This document shows, piece after piece, positions 12,140-13,844 of a stretch of 13,844 bases of DNA. The position numbers were made by a program, and so were the translations under genes. Positions within the stretch are counted from its first letter, which is position 1. Every line of letters begins with the position of its first letter. The notes under the pieces were generated by a model. The model had not been told where the DNA came from, ran no database searches, and was given only the letters and a program-made list of their open reading frames with translations. The stretch comes from Flavobacteriales bacterium UBA7878 (GTDB taxonomy: Bacteria; Bacteroidota; Bacteroidia; Flavobacteriales; Schleiferiaceae). The stretch is from contig DLRW01000040.1 in NCBI GenBank assembly GCA_002501205.1, forward strand, positions 1-13,844. Reading direction: 5' to 3'.

Positions 12140-13844
12140 TTGAAAACTGCTTATCGCTTGCTTATGGTGGCATTTCTTGCCCCTGTGAGCATCTATGCCC
12201 AATCGGAAGATTGGCATTTCAACTCTGTAGACACTATATACGCAGGCATCGAAATGCACGATCGTGAATCCTACGATAGTGCCATCGCCATGTTCGATCA
12301 AATTCATCCCGGCGACACCAACTATGCTTTTGCTCAGTACGAGAAAACTCTAAGCTTAATGGAAGCTGAGCGTTATGAAGAGGCCCTTAGTAATGCCCGT
12401 AAAGGCCTGGCGATGAATAGCCGTTACAATATTGAATTTACCACCGCCATTGGCAATAGCCTGGATGAAATGGGCAAAACCGAAGCAGCCAAGGCCGCAT
12501 ACGACAGTGCGATCGCTATTTACCCTGCCAGTACTCAATTGCTGTACAACCGGGCTGTAATGCACCTCGGTAAAGAACGCTATGAAGAGGGAATTGCCGA
12601 TTTAAAACGCGCGATTGAGATTAGCCCTTTCCATGCTTCTTCGCATTTTCAATTGGCCAAATTGGCGATGAACAATGGCAATCACACCCAAGCCCTGCTT
12701 TCATTAGGCTACTATTTTATCTCGGAGCCTGCCAGTGGCCGTACCAATGCCATTTTGCAGTATTTCAATACCTCTCTTTCTGAGAAAACTGAATTTGAAC
12801 CTATTGACTACGATTTCGATCCCGAAAAAACCTATGCCAAGAGTGATCGCCTCATAAAAAGTTATGCCGCCTTGCGCGACGCTTATGAGATTGATTCGGA
12901 TTGCGACTTCCCCTTGATGAAGCAAATGCACCTGGCCATTAGCCAATCCGTGAAGCTTAAGAAAAAGACCGACTTTTGGGCGATGTATTACCTCCCTTAT
13001 TACAAAGCTTTAATGGAGGAAGAACTCTTTGAACCCTTTAGTCAACTCCTCTCGGTTAATATTGAAACCGATTACTACCAAAAAATTGTTAACGGAAACA
13101 TCGACGAGATCAAAGACTTAATCAATTGGAATGCCGGCTTCCTGCGCGATTACCATGGCCTGCACCCCAAAGGATATATTGAAGGTGCCGAAAAATTACT
13201 TTACTACTTCCACAACGGTGTTGATGGACTTAGTGCAGCGGGTAAACCTGATGCCGATGGAAATCCACAAGGTGAATTTGAATTTTACTACAGCACCGGC
13301 GAAGTTAGCAGTCGAGGTAAATTGAATGCCGAAGGTGAAAAAATCGGAGACTTTATTGCCTATCATGAAAATGGCGAAGTGAGTCGAGAGGTATCTTACG
13401 ATAAGGGAACCCTCAATGGCCTGAGCAAAGAGTATTATGAAAGTGGAGTGCCCTACATTTTCGCTGAATTCAAGCAAGGTGAACTCGATGGCCCGGCTAC
13501 CATGCACTATACTCACGGAACCAAGCATCGGGTTTTCAATTTTAAAAATGGAAGACCCGTCGACACCTTATATGTTTATTACAAGAATGGACAACTTTCT
13601 GCCAAAATCCCGCAAAAAGAGGGCGACGGCAATGGATTGGCCACTTACTACCACGAAGACGGCAGCTTACTTTCTAAAATTAATCTGGTTAATGATACCC
13701 GTACCGGAGCCTCCGAATTTTACTTCCCCAATGGACAACTGGATGTGAAAGTGGTCTATGATGAGGACGGTCGCTATAATGGCCCCTATGAATCCTATCA
13801 TACCAATGGCCAACTTCACGAAAAAGGCGAGTACGTTGAGGGCA
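12140..13844 (+). CDS. Exported TPR and MORN-repeat (YwqK-like) protein, 3' end outside window
   Basis: 568 residues are visible with no stop before the edge. The TTG at 12140 gives a basic N-terminus (KTAYR) and a signal peptide ending in IYAQ near residue 21; the ATG at 12164 would remove the basic part, so TTG is preferred. Residues about 40-200 form TPR-like helical repeats (AFAQYEKTLSLMEAERYEEAL, GNSLDEMGKTEAAKAAYDSA, NRAVMHLGKERYEEGIADLK). A middle region (about 200-365) is unassigned. From about 370 to the edge there are at least eight MORN-variant repeats of 20-25 residues with the pattern GxxxxYYxxGxxxxxxxYxxG (for example GEFEFYYSTGEVSSRGKL, GDFIAYHENGEVSREV). Such proteins are often labelled 'YwqK family antitoxin', but nothing here supports a toxin partner. 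It is probably periplasmic or surface-exposed, with a role in protein interaction. Confidence 0.85.
   Translation, partial: MKTAYRLLMVAFLAPVSIYAQSEDWHFNSVDTIYAGIEMHDRESYDSAIAMFDQIHPGDTNYAFAQYEKTLSLMEAERYEEALSNARKGLAMNSRYNIEFTTAIGNSLDEMGKTEAAKAAYDSAIAIYPASTQLLYNRAVMHLGKERYEEGIADLKRAIEISPFHASSHFQLAKLAMNNGNHTQALLSLGYYFISEPASGRTNAILQYFNTSLSEKTEFEPIDYDFDPEKTYAKSDRLIKSYAALRDAYEIDSDCDFPLMKQMHLAISQSVKLKKKTDFWAMYYLPYYKALMEEELFEPFSQLLSVNIETDYYQKIVNGNIDEIKDLINWNAGFLRDYHGLHPKGYIEGAEKLLYYFHNGVDGLSAAGKPDADGNPQGEFEFYYSTGEVSSRGKLNAEGEKIGDFIAYHENGEVSREVSYDKGTLNGLSKEYYESGVPYIFAEFKQGELDGPATMHYTHGTKHRVFNFKNGRPVDTLYVYYKNGQLSAKIPQKEGDGNGLATYYHEDGSLLSKINLVNDTRTGASEFYFPNGQLDVKVVYDEDGRYNGPYESYHTNGQLHEKGEYVEG

Noticed and set aside
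12140..13844. Toxin-antitoxin system based on YwqK-type repeats
   Set aside because: The protein has a signal peptide and TPR region, and no toxin-like gene lies beside it in the window.
1..13844. Mobile element, prophage, CRISPR or genomic island
   Set aside because: No transposase, integrase, spaced repeat array or att-like duplication at the tRNA was found; the tRNA 3' sequence is not repeated elsewhere in the window.

Overview
The window looks like chromosomal DNA of a Bacteroidota bacterium, probably a marine member of the Flavobacteriales (lineage is inference, moderate to low confidence). Evidence for the phylum: two copies of the TATATTTG form of the Bacteroidota -7 promoter box (TAnnTTTG), one with a TTG 19 bp upstream; no strong Shine-Dalgarno sites; many signal peptides ending in Ala-Gln; and gene families typical of the group (DUF3686-type AAA ATPase, DUF4178, YwqK-type MORN repeats). 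The window is gene-dense. No gene-free stretch exceeds about 160 bp, and I see no insertion sequence, integrase, CRISPR array or rRNA.

Region 1 (1-7518, + strand) is one tightly packed operon that begins upstream of the window. In order it encodes: the C-terminal part of a large AAA+ ATPase (DUF3686 type); a DUF4178 protein; a lipoprotein with an Arg/Ser/Gly-rich tail; an eight-helix duplicated DUF350 membrane protein; a membrane-anchored spermidine synthase; a class 1b S-adenosylmethionine decarboxylase with an intact active site; and an exported Thr-nucleophile isoaspartyl peptidase/asparaginase. All junctions overlap or are separated by 0-17 bp. The two enzymes form a complete aminopropyl-transfer module: SpeD makes decarboxylated SAM and the membrane SpeE uses it. 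They sit beside membrane and ATPase proteins of unknown function. This is the strongest candidate for an under-described system: a polyamine-coupled envelope or stress-response module.

Region 2 (7519-8528) holds a tRNA-Val(UAC) gene with its own -7 box and a strong terminator, a cysteine-rich putative zinc-binding protein, and a diverged tandem duplication that includes the 3' end of the next gene.

Region 3 (8512-10063) holds divergent genes: a minus-strand outer-membrane beta-barrel protein with a clear promoter and a terminator-like leader hairpin, and a plus-strand exported protein of unknown function.

Region 4 (10060-12002, - strand) is a three-gene operon: an exported TraB/GumN-family protein, an ECF sigma factor and a multi-helix membrane protein that may be the sigma regulator. 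It overlaps the preceding gene tail to tail by 4 bp.

Region 5 (12003-13844) has a short divergent intergenic segment with two perfect palindromes, then an exported TPR plus MORN-repeat protein that runs off the right edge.
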